From positions 207,879 to 271,878 of the forward strand of contig JAJZBX010000001.1 in NCBI GenBank assembly GCA_021846325.1: a stretch of DNA of 64,000 nt, given 5' to 3'. The notes beneath the pieces were generated by a model. That model had not been told where the DNA came from, did not search any database, and saw only the letters and a list, made by a program, of their open reading frames with translations. Source of the stretch: Actinomycetes bacterium. Lineage in GTDB: Bacteria > Actinomycetota > Acidimicrobiia > Acidimicrobiales > RAAP-2. The translations under genes were made by a program, and so were the position numbers. Shown one piece after another: positions 24,906-37,583 of this stretch. Positions within the stretch are counted from its first letter, which is position 1; the number at the start of each line of letters is the position of its first letter.

Positions 24906-25469
24906 GTGTCAAAGGTACCTGACGAGGCGAGCGAGCGCTCGACCGGGTTTGTCGCGCACGCCCAGTTGTTGCGTCGCGAGGATGTGTCGCGAGCGATCCG
25001 CCGCATGGCCCACGAAGTCGTCGAGCGAAACGCCGATATCGAGCAGCTCGTGATACTGGGACTGCAGACCGGTGGCGTTGCCTTCGCACATCAACTAGGC
25101 GCCGACATTCTCGCTATCGGCGGCGTGAACGTTGAACTCGGTCAGCTCGACGTTGCGTATTTTCGAGACGATCACGAACGTCGGCCGCTGACGGCGGCCA
25201 CATCCACGCTCATTCCCGTCGACCTGGATGATCAAACTGTCTTGCTCGTTGACGACGTGCTGTACACGGGACGCACCATCCGGGCGGCACTCAACGCCTT
25301 GGCCGAGTGGGGACGTCCGCGGGCTATCGAACTGGCGGTGCTCGTTGATCGCGGACACCGCGAGTTGCCGATACGCGCCGATTTCGTCGGCAAGAACTTA
25401 CCCACGTCTAAGCACGAGGCGATCGTGGCGACGCTCGACGGCGTATGGATCGGCGAGGTGACAACGTGA
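24906..25469 (+). CDS. pyrR: Pyrimidine operon regulator PyrR
   Basis: PyrR is a phosphoribosyltransferase-fold protein that binds pyr leader RNA when UMP is high and often has uracil phosphoribosyltransferase activity. The 187-residue protein has the PRPP loop VLLVDDVLYTGRTIRAA (near residue 108) and the C-terminal block LVDRGHRELPIRADFVGKNLPTS, which carries RNA-binding residues. The GTG start lies 4 nt after GGGAGG. The gene overlaps pyrB by GTGA. Confidence 0.95.
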   Translation: MSKVPDEASERSTGFVAHAQLLRREDVSRAIRRMAHEVVERNADIEQLVILGLQTGGVAFAHQLGADILAIGGVNVELGQLDVAYFRDDHERRPLTAATSTLIPVDLDDQTVLLVDDVLYTGRTIRAALNALAEWGRPRAIELAVLVDRGHRELPIRADFVGKNLPTSKHEAIVATLDGVWIGEVTT

Positions 25470-26449
25470 TCGAGAGCATTCGCGGGCGAAGTCTGATGTC
25501 CCTGCACGATTTGAGTCGTGCGGCGCTGGTGGAGATACTCGACACCGCCGAATCGTTTGTCGAAGTTCACCGTCGCACGGTGAAGAAGGTGCCGGCGCTG
25601 AAGGGTCGGGTCGTGGCGTCACTCTTCTTCGAGGAGTCGACGCGAACTCGACTGAGCTTCGAGACCGCGGCGAAGCGGCTAAGCGCTGACGTGTTGTCAC
25701 TGGCCGTAGCGTCGAGCAGCGTGAAGAAGGGCGAGTCGCTGCGTGACACGATCGCCACGATCGATGCTCTGGGGATCGACGCCGTGGTGCTGCGTCACCG
25801 CTCCAGTGGCGCGGCGGAACAGGTCAGCCGGTACGTGCCACACGTACGCGTGATCAACGCTGGCGACGGACTGCATCAACATCCAACGCAGGGCCTGCTC
25901 GACGCGTTCACCATCCGCCAGGTCCTGGCGCAACGACGCGGTGTGAACGCGGTCGAAACCGGGTCAACGGTCTTCGAGGGCCTGCGGGTGCTGATCGTTG
26001 GTGACGTCATGCACAGTCGAGTGGCCCGCAGCGACATCGACGCCTACGTGGCGCTGGGGGCCCAGGTACGCGTGGCGGCGCCCGGCACGTTGCTGCCGAT
26101 GGACATCGACGCCTGGCCCGTTGAAGTGGTGGGTGACTTCGAGGACGCGATCGAGTGGGCCGACGTCATCGGACTGCTTCGTCTTCAACACGAGCGAGGT
26201 GCGGGTTCCTTCGTGCCGAGCCTCTCGGAGTTCACCGCGATTTACGGCCTAACCGCCAGTCGAGCTCGTCGTCTTCGTCCCGAAACGCTGATCATGCATC
26301 CGGGACCGATCAACCGTGGCGTCGAGCTCGACTCCACGGTCGCCGACTTGCCGGCGGCGATCATCGAGCGTCAGGTCAGCAACGGCGTGCCCATTCGGAT
26401 GGCCGTTTTGTACCTGACCGTGGCGGCATCCCCGAGCGAGGTGGTGTGA
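25466..26449 (+). CDS. pyrB: Aspartate carbamoyltransferase catalytic chain
   Basis: PyrB makes carbamoyl aspartate, the first committed pyrimidine intermediate. The 327-residue protein has the carbamoyl phosphate motif FFEESTRTRLSFE, the loop SSVKKGESLRDT, the HPTQGLLDAFT motif, and HPGPINRGVE near the end. The C-terminal part matches classical catalytic chains. No regulatory chain (pyrI) is present, so the enzyme is probably an unregulated trimer or associates with PyrC. The GTG start overlaps the pyrR stop. Confidence 0.96.
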   Translation: MIESIRGRSLMSLHDLSRAALVEILDTAESFVEVHRRTVKKVPALKGRVVASLFFEESTRTRLSFETAAKRLSADVLSLAVASSSVKKGESLRDTIATIDALGIDAVVLRHRSSGAAEQVSRYVPHVRVINAGDGLHQHPTQGLLDAFTIRQVLAQRRGVNAVETGSTVFEGLRVLIVGDVMHSRVARSDIDAYVALGAQVRVAAPGTLLPMDIDAWPVEVVGDFEDAIEWADVIGLLRLQHERGAGSFVPSLSEFTAIYGLTASRARRLRPETLIMHPGPINRGVELDSTVADLPAAIIERQVSNGVPIRMAVLYLTVAASPSEVV

Positions 26450-27768
26450 TGGCGTCCGTCGTTCTGCGCAACGGCCTGGTGGTTCACCCTGACGGCGCCG
26501 AGATTGCCGACGTCTTGATCGTCGATGGTCGAATCGCCGCGGTTGGCCGCGATGCCGGCGTCGACCCGCCGAGCGGGTGTCGAGTGATTGACGCGACCGG
26601 TTGTTGGGTGGGTCCCGGGTTCGTCGACCTGCACACCCATTTGCGAGAGCCGGGTGACGAGGCGGCCGAGACCATCGCCAGTGGGGCCCGCGCAGCGGCC
26701 GTGGGTGGATTTACGGCGGTGCTCGCGATGCCGAACACCGAACCGGCACTCGACAACGTCGCCCTCGTCACGTACGTGCTCGATCAGGGTTCACGAGCGG
26801 TCATCGACGTCGCCGTCGCTGGCGCGATCACGATGAGTCGCGCTGGAGAGCGCCTGGCTCCCTTAGCCGAGCTGGCCGCGCTGGGGGTGCGACTCTTCAC
26901 CGATGACGGCGTGGGCGTGCAGAACGCGGCCGTGATGCGACGAGCGCTTCGCTACGCGCGTCCGCTCGGCGTACGCCTGGCCCAACACTGCGAAGACGCC
27001 GCGCTGGCGGCCGACGGTTCGATGAACGAAGGCGCGCTGAGCAGTCGACTCGGGCTCGTTGGGCGACCGTCGATCGCCGAAGAGGTGATGGTGGCGCGCG
27101 ACCTCGTACTCGTGAGGTCGACGGGCGCGCCGTTGCACTTTCTGCACGTGTCGACGGCGCGGTCGCTCGACCTGATCGTGCGCGCACGAGCCGAGGGCCT
27201 ACCCGTGAGTTGCGAGGTGGCGCCTCATCACTTCACCCTGGATGAATCGGCGTGCGCAACCTACGACGCCAACTTCAAGGTGAATCCGCCGCTGCGTTCC
27301 TCCGAGGACGTCGAGGCGATTCGACGGGCGTTACGCGGCGGTGACGTTGATGCGGTGGCGACTGACCACGCGCCGCACGCACCACAGCGCAAGGACCTCC
27401 CCTTTGACGAGGCGCCAGCGGGCGTGCTCGGCCTCGAGCACGCCGCGTCGCTGACCTACGAGGCGCTCGGCGCTGTCGGGTCGGATCCGCAACGGTTCTT
27501 CGCCGTCTTGAGCAGGAATCCCGCGACCATCGCCCAATTACGCCGGCGTGACGCACGACCACGCCACGGCGCCCACGGCGGCGCCGTCGAAGTGGGCGAC
27601 GACGGCAACCTCGTCGTCTTTGACCCGAGCGAACGCTGGGTGGCGCGCCGCGAGGGACTCCAGAGCCGGGCGAGTAACTCCCCGTACCTCGGACGCGCGT
27701 TGGTGGGACGCGTTCGTTGCACGGTGGTCAACGGCGCCGTCGTGGTTGACGAAGGTGGGCTCACGTGA
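26449..27768 (+). CDS. pyrC: Dihydroorotase
   Basis: This 439-residue amidohydrolase closes carbamoyl aspartate to dihydroorotate. It has the metal motif DLHTHLREPG, later metal histidines in QHCED and LHFLHVSTA, CEVAPHHFTL, and the catalytic Asp in ATDHAPH. It is a type I (long) dihydroorotase, the form that can associate with PyrB. ATG 26449 overlaps the pyrB stop as TGATG; the open frame upstream is not coding. Confidence 0.96.
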   Translation: MASVVLRNGLVVHPDGAEIADVLIVDGRIAAVGRDAGVDPPSGCRVIDATGCWVGPGFVDLHTHLREPGDEAAETIASGARAAAVGGFTAVLAMPNTEPALDNVALVTYVLDQGSRAVIDVAVAGAITMSRAGERLAPLAELAALGVRLFTDDGVGVQNAAVMRRALRYARPLGVRLAQHCEDAALAADGSMNEGALSSRLGLVGRPSIAEEVMVARDLVLVRSTGAPLHFLHVSTARSLDLIVRARAEGLPVSCEVAPHHFTLDESACATYDANFKVNPPLRSSEDVEAIRRALRGGDVDAVATDHAPHAPQRKDLPFDEAPAGVLGLEHAASLTYEALGAVGSDPQRFFAVLSRNPATIAQLRRRDARPRHGAHGGAVEVGDDGNLVVFDPSERWVARREGLQSRASNSPYLGRALVGRVRCTVVNGAVVVDEGGLT

Positions 27769-28852
27769 GTCGCCCGCGTGCGGTGTTGGTTCTGGCTGAC
27801 GGTGCCACCTTCGAGGGCTTCGCCGCCGGCTACTTGCCCGCCGACGGCGTGACGTCGGGGGAGTTCGTCTTCAACACCGCGCTGAGTGGCTATCAAGAGG
27901 TGATCACGGATCCCAGCTACGCCGGCCAGATCATCGCGTTCACGTACCCCCACATTGGCAACTACGGCGTCAGCGCACTCGACGACGAGGCCACTCGGCC
28001 GTGGTGCCAGGGGGTGGTCGTGCGCGACCTGTCGAGACTGCCGTCAAGTTGGCGTGCCGAAGGGGCCCTCGAGCCCTACCTCATCCGCCAGCGCGTTCCG
28101 GCGATCGTTGGGGTTGATACGCGACGACTGACAAAGCACCTGCGCGCACACGGCGCGCTGCCCGGGGCCTTTGGCCACGCCGAGGTCACGGCGGTGGCCG
28201 ACGCCGCTGCCCGCGCGCTCGGCACCGACGGGATGGACTTGGTGTCGGCCGTCTCGACGGCGACGACCTACGAACGCGGCAGCGGCGAACGCCACGTCGT
28301 CGCGTTGGACTACGGGATCAAGTCGACGATGGTGCGTCAGCTGGCGCAACGCTTCCGCGTGTCGGTTGTTCCCGCCGCATCCTCACGCGCCGACGTGCTC
28401 GCGCTGAACCCCGACGGCGTTTTCTTGTCCAACGGCCCCGGTGATCCCGCCGCGCTCGGTCGCTACGCCGCTGAAGTGGCCGGACTCATTGGCGAGGTGC
28501 CCCTGTTCGGTATTTGCCTCGGACACCAGCTGCTCGCCGGAGTCCTCGGTGCGACCACCTACAAGCTGCCATTTGGCCACCACGGCAGCAACCACCCAGT
28601 CCAGGACCTCACGACGGGGCGCATTGAGGTCACCGCGCAGAACCACAACTACGCCGTCGACGTTGGCTCGCTGAGTCGCGCCGTCGTCACGCACCGAAAC
28701 CTGAACGACGGGGTGGTTGAGGGACTAGCCGCGGCGTCGGATCGCTGCTTCTCGGTCCAGTACCACCCCGAAGCGGGACCCGGACCGCACGACGCTCGCT
28801 ACCTGTTCGAACGATTCGCGGCGCTGATCGAAGGCGGCGCGAGGACGGTGGT

Positions 28853-28856
<4 letters not shown>
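27765..28856 (+). CDS. carA: Carbamoyl phosphate synthetase small subunit
   Basis: CarA is the glutaminase subunit that supplies ammonia to CarB. The 363-residue protein has the N-terminal [15 protein letters not shown] and a class I glutamine amidotransferase domain with SNGPGDP, the nucleophile Cys in [10 protein letters not shown], and the His/Glu pair in [13 protein letters not shown]. The GTG start overlaps pyrC. The enzyme serves both pyrimidine and arginine synthesis, yet it is placed in the pyrimidine operon only. Confidence 0.97.
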
Positions 28857-32142
<3,286 letters not shown>

Positions 32143-32146
<4 letters not shown>

Positions 32147-33054
32147 TGCTCGAGTTAGGCGTTCGAGTCGGTTCGGTGTCCCTTCGATCGCCGATCCTCA
32201 CCGCCGCCGGCACCGCGGGATTCGGCGTGGAGTTGGGGGGCTACGGTGACATGGCCCAACTGGGTGGCTTCGTCACCAAGTCCCTCGCGGCCTTCATGTG
32301 GCCGGGTAATCCGCCGCCGCGCGTGACGGCCGTGGGGGAGCACTTGGTCAACTCGGTGGGCCTCGCCGGCCCCGGCGTCCCGGCTTGGCGTCACGAGCAC
32401 GAACCGGCCCTGCGCGCTCGCGGCGTTACGGTTGTGGCCTCGATCTGGGGGCGAACCGTTCAAGAGTTCGCCGACGCCGCCGCCGCACTCAGGGGCGCCT
32501 CAGTGGTCGCCGTCGAGGCGAACGCCAGTTGTCCGAATCTCGAGGACCGATCGTCGATGTTTGCGCACTCGGTGGACGCAACCGTTGACATCGTTGCCGC
32601 CGCGCGCACGAGTGGACATCGGGTCTGGATCAAGTTGAGTCCGAATACCCCGGACCTCGTGCGCATCGCCGAAGCGGCCGTGGCGGCGGGGGCCGAGGCC
32701 GTCGTGCTGGTCAACACGATGCTCGGGTTGGCCATTGACGTCGAGACTCGTCGTCCGGTGCTCGGTGGCGTCGGCGGTGGCGTCAGCGGACCGGGAATCC
32801 TGCCGGTATCGCTGCGTGCGGTCTACGACTGTCGTCGAGCACTGCCCGACGTCGCCATTGTTGGGGTGGGGGGCGTACGTTCGGGCGAGGACGCCGTATC
32901 GATGCTCATGGCGGGTGCGAATGCGGTACAGGTGGGTACCGCGATCTTTGCCGATCCGCGCGCACCGTGGCGGATCCAGCGGGGGTTGCGCCGGTGGATG
33001 CAGGCGCACGGCGTTGAGGACGTGAACCAACTCGTTGGTGCGGCGCATGGCTGA
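32143..33054 (+). CDS. pyrD: Dihydroorotate dehydrogenase, class 1
   Basis: PyrD oxidises dihydroorotate to orotate with FMN. The 303-residue protein has [12 protein letters not shown], the class 1 catalytic-Cys motif [36 protein letters not shown] and [27 protein letters not shown]. Cys rather than Ser marks class 1. The resemblance is to class 1B enzymes, which need the Fe-S/FAD subunit PyrK, but no pyrK is next to it. ATG 32143 overlaps the carB stop; the frame is open further upstream within carB. Confidence 0.93.
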
Positions 33055-33883
33055 CTCCTTCGCCACGCGACTGTCCGACCGGGTCGACCGCCACGGCCCG
33101 CTTTGCGTGGGCATCGACCCCAGTGGTGCGGTCGTGCGCCAGTGGGAACGCGCTGACGACGTCGAAGGACTCGAGTACGTCGCCCAGTCGACGCTCGAGG
33201 CAGCGGTCGACACCGCCGCGGCGGTAAAGGTGCAGGTCGCCTTCTTCGAACGATTCGGCTCCTCGGGCTATCGGGTGCTCGAACGCGTGCTCAGCGAGGC
33301 GCACTCCGCCTCACTGCTGGTGATTGCCGACGCAAAACGAGGCGACGTCGGCTCGTCAAACGTTGGGTACGCCGAGGCGTGGCTCGCCGATCGCTCACCG
33401 CTGGCGGTCGATGCCGTTACGGCGAGCCCGTTTCTCGGGGTCGGCTCGCTGGCGCCACTACTGAGCCAGGCTCACCAGACGGGACGAGCCGTCTTCGTCC
33501 TCGCCGCGACCTCCAACGATGAGGGCCGAGCCGTGCAGGGGGCGATCACCGATGACGGCGTTCCCGTCGAGGTGTCGGTATTGCGGGCCGTGGCCACGCT
33601 GAACGAGCGTGGGGGCCTCGCGGGCGCCGGTGGTGCCGTGGTGGGGGCGACGCGAGCGCGCCCGGCGTTCGACCTCAGCCAGTTGGGTGGGCCGCTGCTG
33701 GTACCGGGCGTCGGTGCCCAGGGGGCGACGGTCGAGAGAGTAGAGCGACTCCTGCGTGGGGTCCCCAGAGGAACGTTCCTGGTCAACGTCGGTAGAGCGA
33801 TTCTCGAGCGCGGTCCATTGCGCCTCGAACTGCGCGACGCTGTTCGGCGCTGGCGCGACGATCTCGCGGAGGTTTTCCCCTGA
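33047..33883 (+). CDS. pyrF: Orotidine-5'-phosphate decarboxylase, type 2
   Basis: PyrF makes UMP, the last step of the pathway. The 278-residue length and the motif DAKRGDVGSSNVGYAEAW place it in the long group II found in actinobacteria. The active-site Lys-Asp pair is in IADAKRGD. Other blocks are LCVGIDPS and LVPGVGAQGAT. It overlaps the end of pyrD by eight bases. It ends the pyrimidine genes proper; mihF follows after 42 bases with its own promoter. Confidence 0.95.
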   Translation: MADSFATRLSDRVDRHGPLCVGIDPSGAVVRQWERADDVEGLEYVAQSTLEAAVDTAAAVKVQVAFFERFGSSGYRVLERVLSEAHSASLLVIADAKRGDVGSSNVGYAEAWLADRSPLAVDAVTASPFLGVGSLAPLLSQAHQTGRAVFVLAATSNDEGRAVQGAITDDGVPVEVSVLRAVATLNERGGLAGAGGAVVGATRARPAFDLSQLGGPLLVPGVGAQGATVERVERLLRGVPRGTFLVNVGRAILERGPLRLELRDAVRRWRDDLAEVFP

Positions 33884-33913
33884 TTGAGGCCTGCACGGCG
33901 GCGCGTCGAGATG

Positions 33914-33919
33914 TATTCT
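33914..33919 (+). promoter_or_regulatory. -10 element TATTCT of mihF (leaderless)
   Basis: TATTCT, then GTGGCC (6 nt), then GTG 33926. This selects GTG 33926 over ATG 33911, which would lie inside the promoter. Confidence 0.6.
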
Positions 33920-33925
33920 GTGGCC

Positions 33926-34246
33926 GTGACACCGACACCGCCCACTTTGTCGCAAGAACAGCGTGTTGCAGCATCGCGGCTCGCCGTCGCCAATCGACGT
34001 CGCCGTGCCGAGGTAAAACGTCAGGTGAAGACGGGTGAACTTTCTTTAGAGGAGTTGTTTGAGTTGGCCGACCGCGAGGAGTGCGTCGCCCAAATGCGGG
34101 CCTACGACCTCATAAGCGCGTTGCCGGCCATCGGCGACGTCAAGGCCGAGCGGATCATGAACCGTGCGCAGATCGCCAAGACGCGCCGAATTCGCGGACT
34201 GGGCCCCAAGCAACGGGCCGAACTATTCCGAGCTCTTGTGCGCTGA
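33926..34246 (+). CDS. mihF: Actinobacterial integration host factor (mIHF)
   Basis: mIHF is a small helical DNA-binding nucleoid protein, essential in mycobacteria. With start GTG 33926 the product is 106 residues, matching the usual length. Conserved features are LSQEQRVAASRLAVANRRRRAEVK, the helix-two-turns-helix region ALPAIGDVKAERIMNRAQI and the tail RRIRGLGPKQRAELFRAL. The mihF-gmk-rpoZ order is conserved in actinobacteria, which supports the identity and the phylum. Confidence 0.93.
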   Translation: MTPTPPTLSQEQRVAASRLAVANRRRRAEVKRQVKTGELSLEELFELADREECVAQMRAYDLISALPAIGDVKAERIMNRAQIAKTRRIRGLGPKQRAELFRALVR

Positions 34247-34802
34247 GCCGCTGCTCGCGGTTCTGATCGGGCCGGGCGGGGTCGGCAAAGGAACGCTGGC
34301 GCGGCGGCTCACCGAGGTTGACCGGCGGCTCTGGCTGAGTCGTAGTTGGACCACACGGCCGCGGCGCGGCACTGAGACGGGCGACGAGTATGAGTTCGTC
34401 GATCGTGCGACATTCGAGCGAGCGATTGCCAACCATGAGTTTCTCGAGTGGGCGCAGTTCCAGGGCAATCTCTATGGCACGCCGATACCGCGAACGACCG
34501 GTGGCGCCGACGTCTTGCTCGAGATCGAGGTTCAAGGTGCTGAACAGGTACGCCGCCAGTACCACGACGCCGTGGTCTTTCTAATCGTGCCGCCGTCGAT
34601 CGACCACCTGGAACATCGCCTGCGCGAGCGCGGCGACACCGACGAGCACGTTGACCGGCGCCTGGCGAGCACACCGGACGAGCTTCGTGTGGGCGGTGCG
34701 TTGGCGTCCTACGTCATCGTGAACGACGACGTGGAGCGAGCGACCGCTGAAATACTCTCTATACTGGAGAAACTTCGACGGGAACGTCGTTCCCTCGCGT
34801 GA
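34236..34802 (+). CDS. gmk: Guanylate kinase
   Basis: Gmk phosphorylates GMP to GDP. The product has a P-loop variant GPGGVGKGT (usually GPSGVGKST), the GMP-binding segment SRSWTTRPRRGTETGDEYEFV and LEWAQFQGNLYGTP, then EIEVQGAEQVR. The best start is TTG 34236, inside the end of mihF, giving 188 residues; no ATG or GTG exists between there and the P-loop. Ser-to-Gly changes in the P-loop are unusual but keep the essential Lys. Confidence 0.92.
   Translation: MCAEPLLAVLIGPGGVGKGTLARRLTEVDRRLWLSRSWTTRPRRGTETGDEYEFVDRATFERAIANHEFLEWAQFQGNLYGTPIPRTTGGADVLLEIEVQGAEQVRRQYHDAVVFLIVPPSIDHLEHRLRERGDTDEHVDRRLASTPDELRVGGALASYVIVNDDVERATAEILSILEKLRRERRSLA
34760..34765 (+). promoter_or_regulatory. -10 element TATACT of rpoZ (leadered, inside gmk)
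   Basis: A near-consensus -10 in the last codons of gmk. It predicts a leader of about 46 nt carrying AAAGGA (34804-34809) 8 nt before the rpoZ ATG. Confidence 0.5.
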
Positions 34803-34817
34803 TAAAGGACTGCAACC

Positions 34818-35168
34818 ATGGCCGATCGCCCATCGCTCGTCGACCCTCCCATTGAGGAGTTGCTCGCCAAGGTTGGCGACTCGAAGTTCACCTTGGTCGC
34901 GGTATCGGCCATTCGCGCCCGCGAGATCAACGACTACTACAACGGTTTGGGTGCCGGTCGAGGGACGGTCATTCCTCCGCAAGTCACCTCACTGTCGAAC
35001 AAGTCGCTCTCGCTCGCGCTCGAGGAGCTCTACGAGGGCAAACTAGAGTTCCACCGTCCAACCCCCGATGAGCTGGAGCGTGAGCGGCTCGATCGTGAGA
35101 CCGCGCAGGCGCACGCCGACGGGGCGAACGATCTGGACGCCTTCACCGATGCCCTTCGCGACGCCTGA
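34818..35168 (+). CDS. rpoZ: RNA polymerase omega subunit
   Basis: Omega helps fold and hold the beta' subunit. The 116-residue protein has PPIEELLAKVGDSKFTLVAVSAIRAREI in separate conserved pieces and SLSLALEELYEGKLEF; the C-terminus is acidic. An internal promoter and a good ribosome binding site allow expression apart from the pyr genes. coaBC begins inside its last codons. Confidence 0.93.
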   Translation: MADRPSLVDPPIEELLAKVGDSKFTLVAVSAIRAREINDYYNGLGAGRGTVIPPQVTSLSNKSLSLALEELYEGKLEFHRPTPDELERERLDRETAQAHADGANDLDAFTDALRDA

Positions 35169-36387
35169 GCCAGCTTCGCCTTCGCCGTACATCGTCTTAG
35201 GGGTGGCTGGCGGCATCGCCGCGTACAAAGCGATTGACGTCCTACGTCGGCTACGCGACGCCGGTTACACGGTCGCTCCCGTCTTGACGCCCGACGCGAC
35301 GCGGTTCGTCGGACCCCTCACCTTTAGCGCGCTCGCGAGCGAGCCGGTGCGCGTTGGGCTGTACGAGGATCCGCACGTGCCGATACCACACACGCGGCTC
35401 GGACAGCGCGCCGACCTGATCGTGGTGGCCCCGGCCACCGCCCACTTGATTGCTCGCTTCGCGATGGGACTCGCCGACGATCTCTTGAGCGCTACCTTGA
35501 TGGCCACGAACGCACCGGTCCTGCTGTGTCCGGCGATGCACACCGAGATGTGGGAGCAGCCCGCGGTCCAGGAGAATCTCGCGACGCTGCGTCGTCGTGG
35601 CGTGCTGGTGCTCGAACCCGAGGAAGGACACCTCGCGGGGGGCGACGTCGGTACCGGGCGACTTGCCGAACCCGAAACCATTGTGGAACTGGTGGGGCGC
35701 ATCGTGGCCGGGTATCGTGGGCCGCTCACCGGGCGCCGAGTGGTCATCACGGCGGGGGGCACGCGTGAGCCAATAGACCCGGTGCGCGTGCTTACGAATC
35801 GCTCCTCGGGCCGTCAGGGCTACGCCTTGGCCGAAGTTGCCAGTCGACTCGGTGCTGAGGTGATACTGATCACCACTACCGATCGAACATTGGCGATTGA
35901 CGTCGCGCGACGCGTCGGGATTGTGCCCGTGACCACGGCTGACGAGCTGCGAGTGGCGACGCTCGATGCCGCGAGCACCGCCGACGTTGTGATCATGGCG
36001 GCGGCGGTGGCCGACTTCACCCTGGCGCCCGCCCCGAACAAACTCAAGAAGGCCGACGGGCCGCCCACGCTGGCGTTGACACCCACACCGGACATCTTGA
36101 CCGAGTTAGTGCGGCGCCGTTCCGCGGGGCAAGTGGTCGTCGGTTTCGCCGCTGAATCGACCGACGTCGTTGCCAACGCCGAGGCGAAGTTGATCAGCAA
36201 GGGGGTCGATCTGTTGGTGGTCAACGACGTGTTGACACCCGGCGCCGGCTTTGAGTCCGACACCAACGAGGTCCGCCTCTTGACTCGTGGCCAGGCACCT
36301 CAGGAGATCTCCATGCGGTCGAAAGAAGATGTCGCGCTGGAGGTCTTGACTAGGGTGGTTGCATTGTTAGCCCAAGGAGCCCAATGA
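35149..36387 (+). CDS. coaBC: Bifunctional phosphopantothenoylcysteine decarboxylase/synthetase
   Basis: CoaBC makes 4'-phosphopantetheine from 4'-phosphopantothenate and cysteine in coenzyme A synthesis. The 412-residue protein has the FMN-dependent CoaC half ([11 protein letters not shown], the [19 protein letters not shown] block, CPAMHTEMW with the proton-donor region) and the CoaB half ([36 protein letters not shown]). ATG 35149 overlaps rpoZ by 20 bases and is the most likely start. It overlaps metK by ATGA. Confidence 0.95.
   Translation: MPFATPEPASPSPYIVLGVAGGIAAYKAIDVLRRLRDAGYTVAPVLTPDATRFVGPLTFSALASEPVRVGLYEDPHVPIPHTRLGQRADLIVVAPATAHLIARFAMGLADDLLSATLMATNAPVLLCPAMHTEMWEQPAVQENLATLRRRGVLVLEPEEGHLAGGDVGTGRLAEPETIVELVGRIVAGYRGPLTGRRVVITAGGTREPIDPVRVLTNRSSGRQGYALAEVASRLGAEVILITTTDRTLAIDVARRVGIVPVTTADELRVATLDAASTADVVIMAAAVADFTLAPAPNKLKKADGPPTLALTPTPDILTELVRRRSAGQVVVGFAAESTDVVANAEAKLISKGVDLLVVNDVLTPGAGFESDTNEVRLLTRGQAPQEISMRSKEDVALEVLTRVVALLAQGAQ
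36351..36356 (+). promoter_or_regulatory. Possible -10 element TAGGGT of metK
   Basis: Lies in the end of coaBC, about 28 nt before the metK ATG. The predicted leader contains AAGGAG at 36374-36379. Confidence 0.4.
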
Positions 36388-37583
36388 GTGACCGTACCCT
36401 CTTCACGTCGGAGTCGGTGACCGAGGGGCACCCCGACAAGATTGCTGACCAGGTATCGGACAGCGTGCTGGACGCCATCCTCACGCAAGACGCGCACGCC
36501 CGGGTCGCGTGCGAAACGCTGTTGACCACGGGACTGTGCGTGGTCGCCGGCGAGATCACGACGTCCGCCGTCGTCGACATCAACGCAATCGCCCGCCAAA
36601 CCATCCTGGAGATCGGCTACGACGACGGGGCCAAGGGCTTTGATGGTCGAACGTGCGCGGTGCTGGTCTCGCTCGACAAGCAGAGTCGTGACATCGCCGA
36701 CGGGGTGGACGCAGCCCTGGAGTTGCGCAGTGGTTCGGGTGGCGAAGATCAGCTGAACGCCCTGGGGGCGGGCGACCAGGGAATGATGTTTGGTTACGCC
36801 TGCGACGACAACGACGACTTCATGCCGGTACCCATATGGCTCGCCCACCGGTTGTCGATGCGTCTCTCCCAGGTCCGCCGGTCCGGACTCATTCCGTACC
36901 TCGGACCCGACGGAAAGACCCAGGTGACCATCGCCTACGAGGACGGCCGGCCGGTGGCCGTCGACACGGTCCTGGTGTCAACCCAGCACGAGGATGGCTA
37001 CGACTCGCAGACGACCATCCGCCAGGACGTCATGGCCCACGTCATCGCCCCCGTCTTGCCGACGAACCTCGATACGGGTTCGATGCGCGTCATCGTCAAC
37101 CCCTCGGGCAAGTTCGTGCTTGGTGGACCGCACGCCGACGCGGGCCTCACCGGTCGAAAGATTATCGTCGATACCTACGGGGGCATGGCCCGCCACGGGG
37201 GTGGCGCGTTCTCGGGCAAGGATCCCTCCAAAGTCGATCGGTCCGCGGCCTACGCCGCGCGCTGGGTGGCTAAGCACGTGGTGGCCTCGGGTGCGGCTCA
37301 ACGGTGCGAAGTCCAGGTGGCCTACGCCATTGGTGTGGCCCGTCCGGTGTCGGTGCTCGTTGAGACCTTCGGAACCGAGCGCGTCGACCGGGCCAAGATC
37401 GCCAAGGCCGTCGACGCGATCTTTGACCTGCGACCGGCCGCGATCATCCGCGACCTTGATCTGCGTCGACCCATCTACCAGCGCACGGCCGCGTACGGGC
37501 ACTTTGGCCGCAGCGACGAAGGCTTCACCTGGGAGCAGACGCCCCGAGTCGACGACCTGCGTCGGGAGTTGGCACTGGACTAG
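36384..37583 (+). CDS. metK: S-adenosylmethionine synthetase
   Basis: MetK makes S-adenosylmethionine from ATP and methionine. The 399-residue protein has [17 protein letters not shown] at the start, the [12 protein letters not shown] hexapeptide region, the P-loop-like [21 protein letters not shown] and the Lys-rich [15 protein letters not shown] loop. The ATG has AAGGAG 4 nt upstream. The stop overlaps the priA GTG (TAGTG). Confidence 0.97.
   Translation: MSDRTLFTSESVTEGHPDKIADQVSDSVLDAILTQDAHARVACETLLTTGLCVVAGEITTSAVVDINAIARQTILEIGYDDGAKGFDGRTCAVLVSLDKQSRDIADGVDAALELRSGSGGEDQLNALGAGDQGMMFGYACDDNDDFMPVPIWLAHRLSMRLSQVRRSGLIPYLGPDGKTQVTIAYEDGRPVAVDTVLVSTQHEDGYDSQTTIRQDVMAHVIAPVLPTNLDTGSMRVIVNPSGKFVLGGPHADAGLTGRKIIVDTYGGMARHGGGAFSGKDPSKVDRSAAYAARWVAKHVVASGAAQRCEVQVAYAIGVARPVSVLVETFGTERVDRAKIAKAVDAIFDLRPAAIIRDLDLRRPIYQRTAAYGHFGRSDEGFTWEQTPRVDDLRRELALD

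Noticed and set aside
36346..36356. TTGACT before metK as a -35 box
   Set aside because: It overlaps the TAGGGT taken as the -10, and no acceptable -10 lies 16-19 nt downstream.
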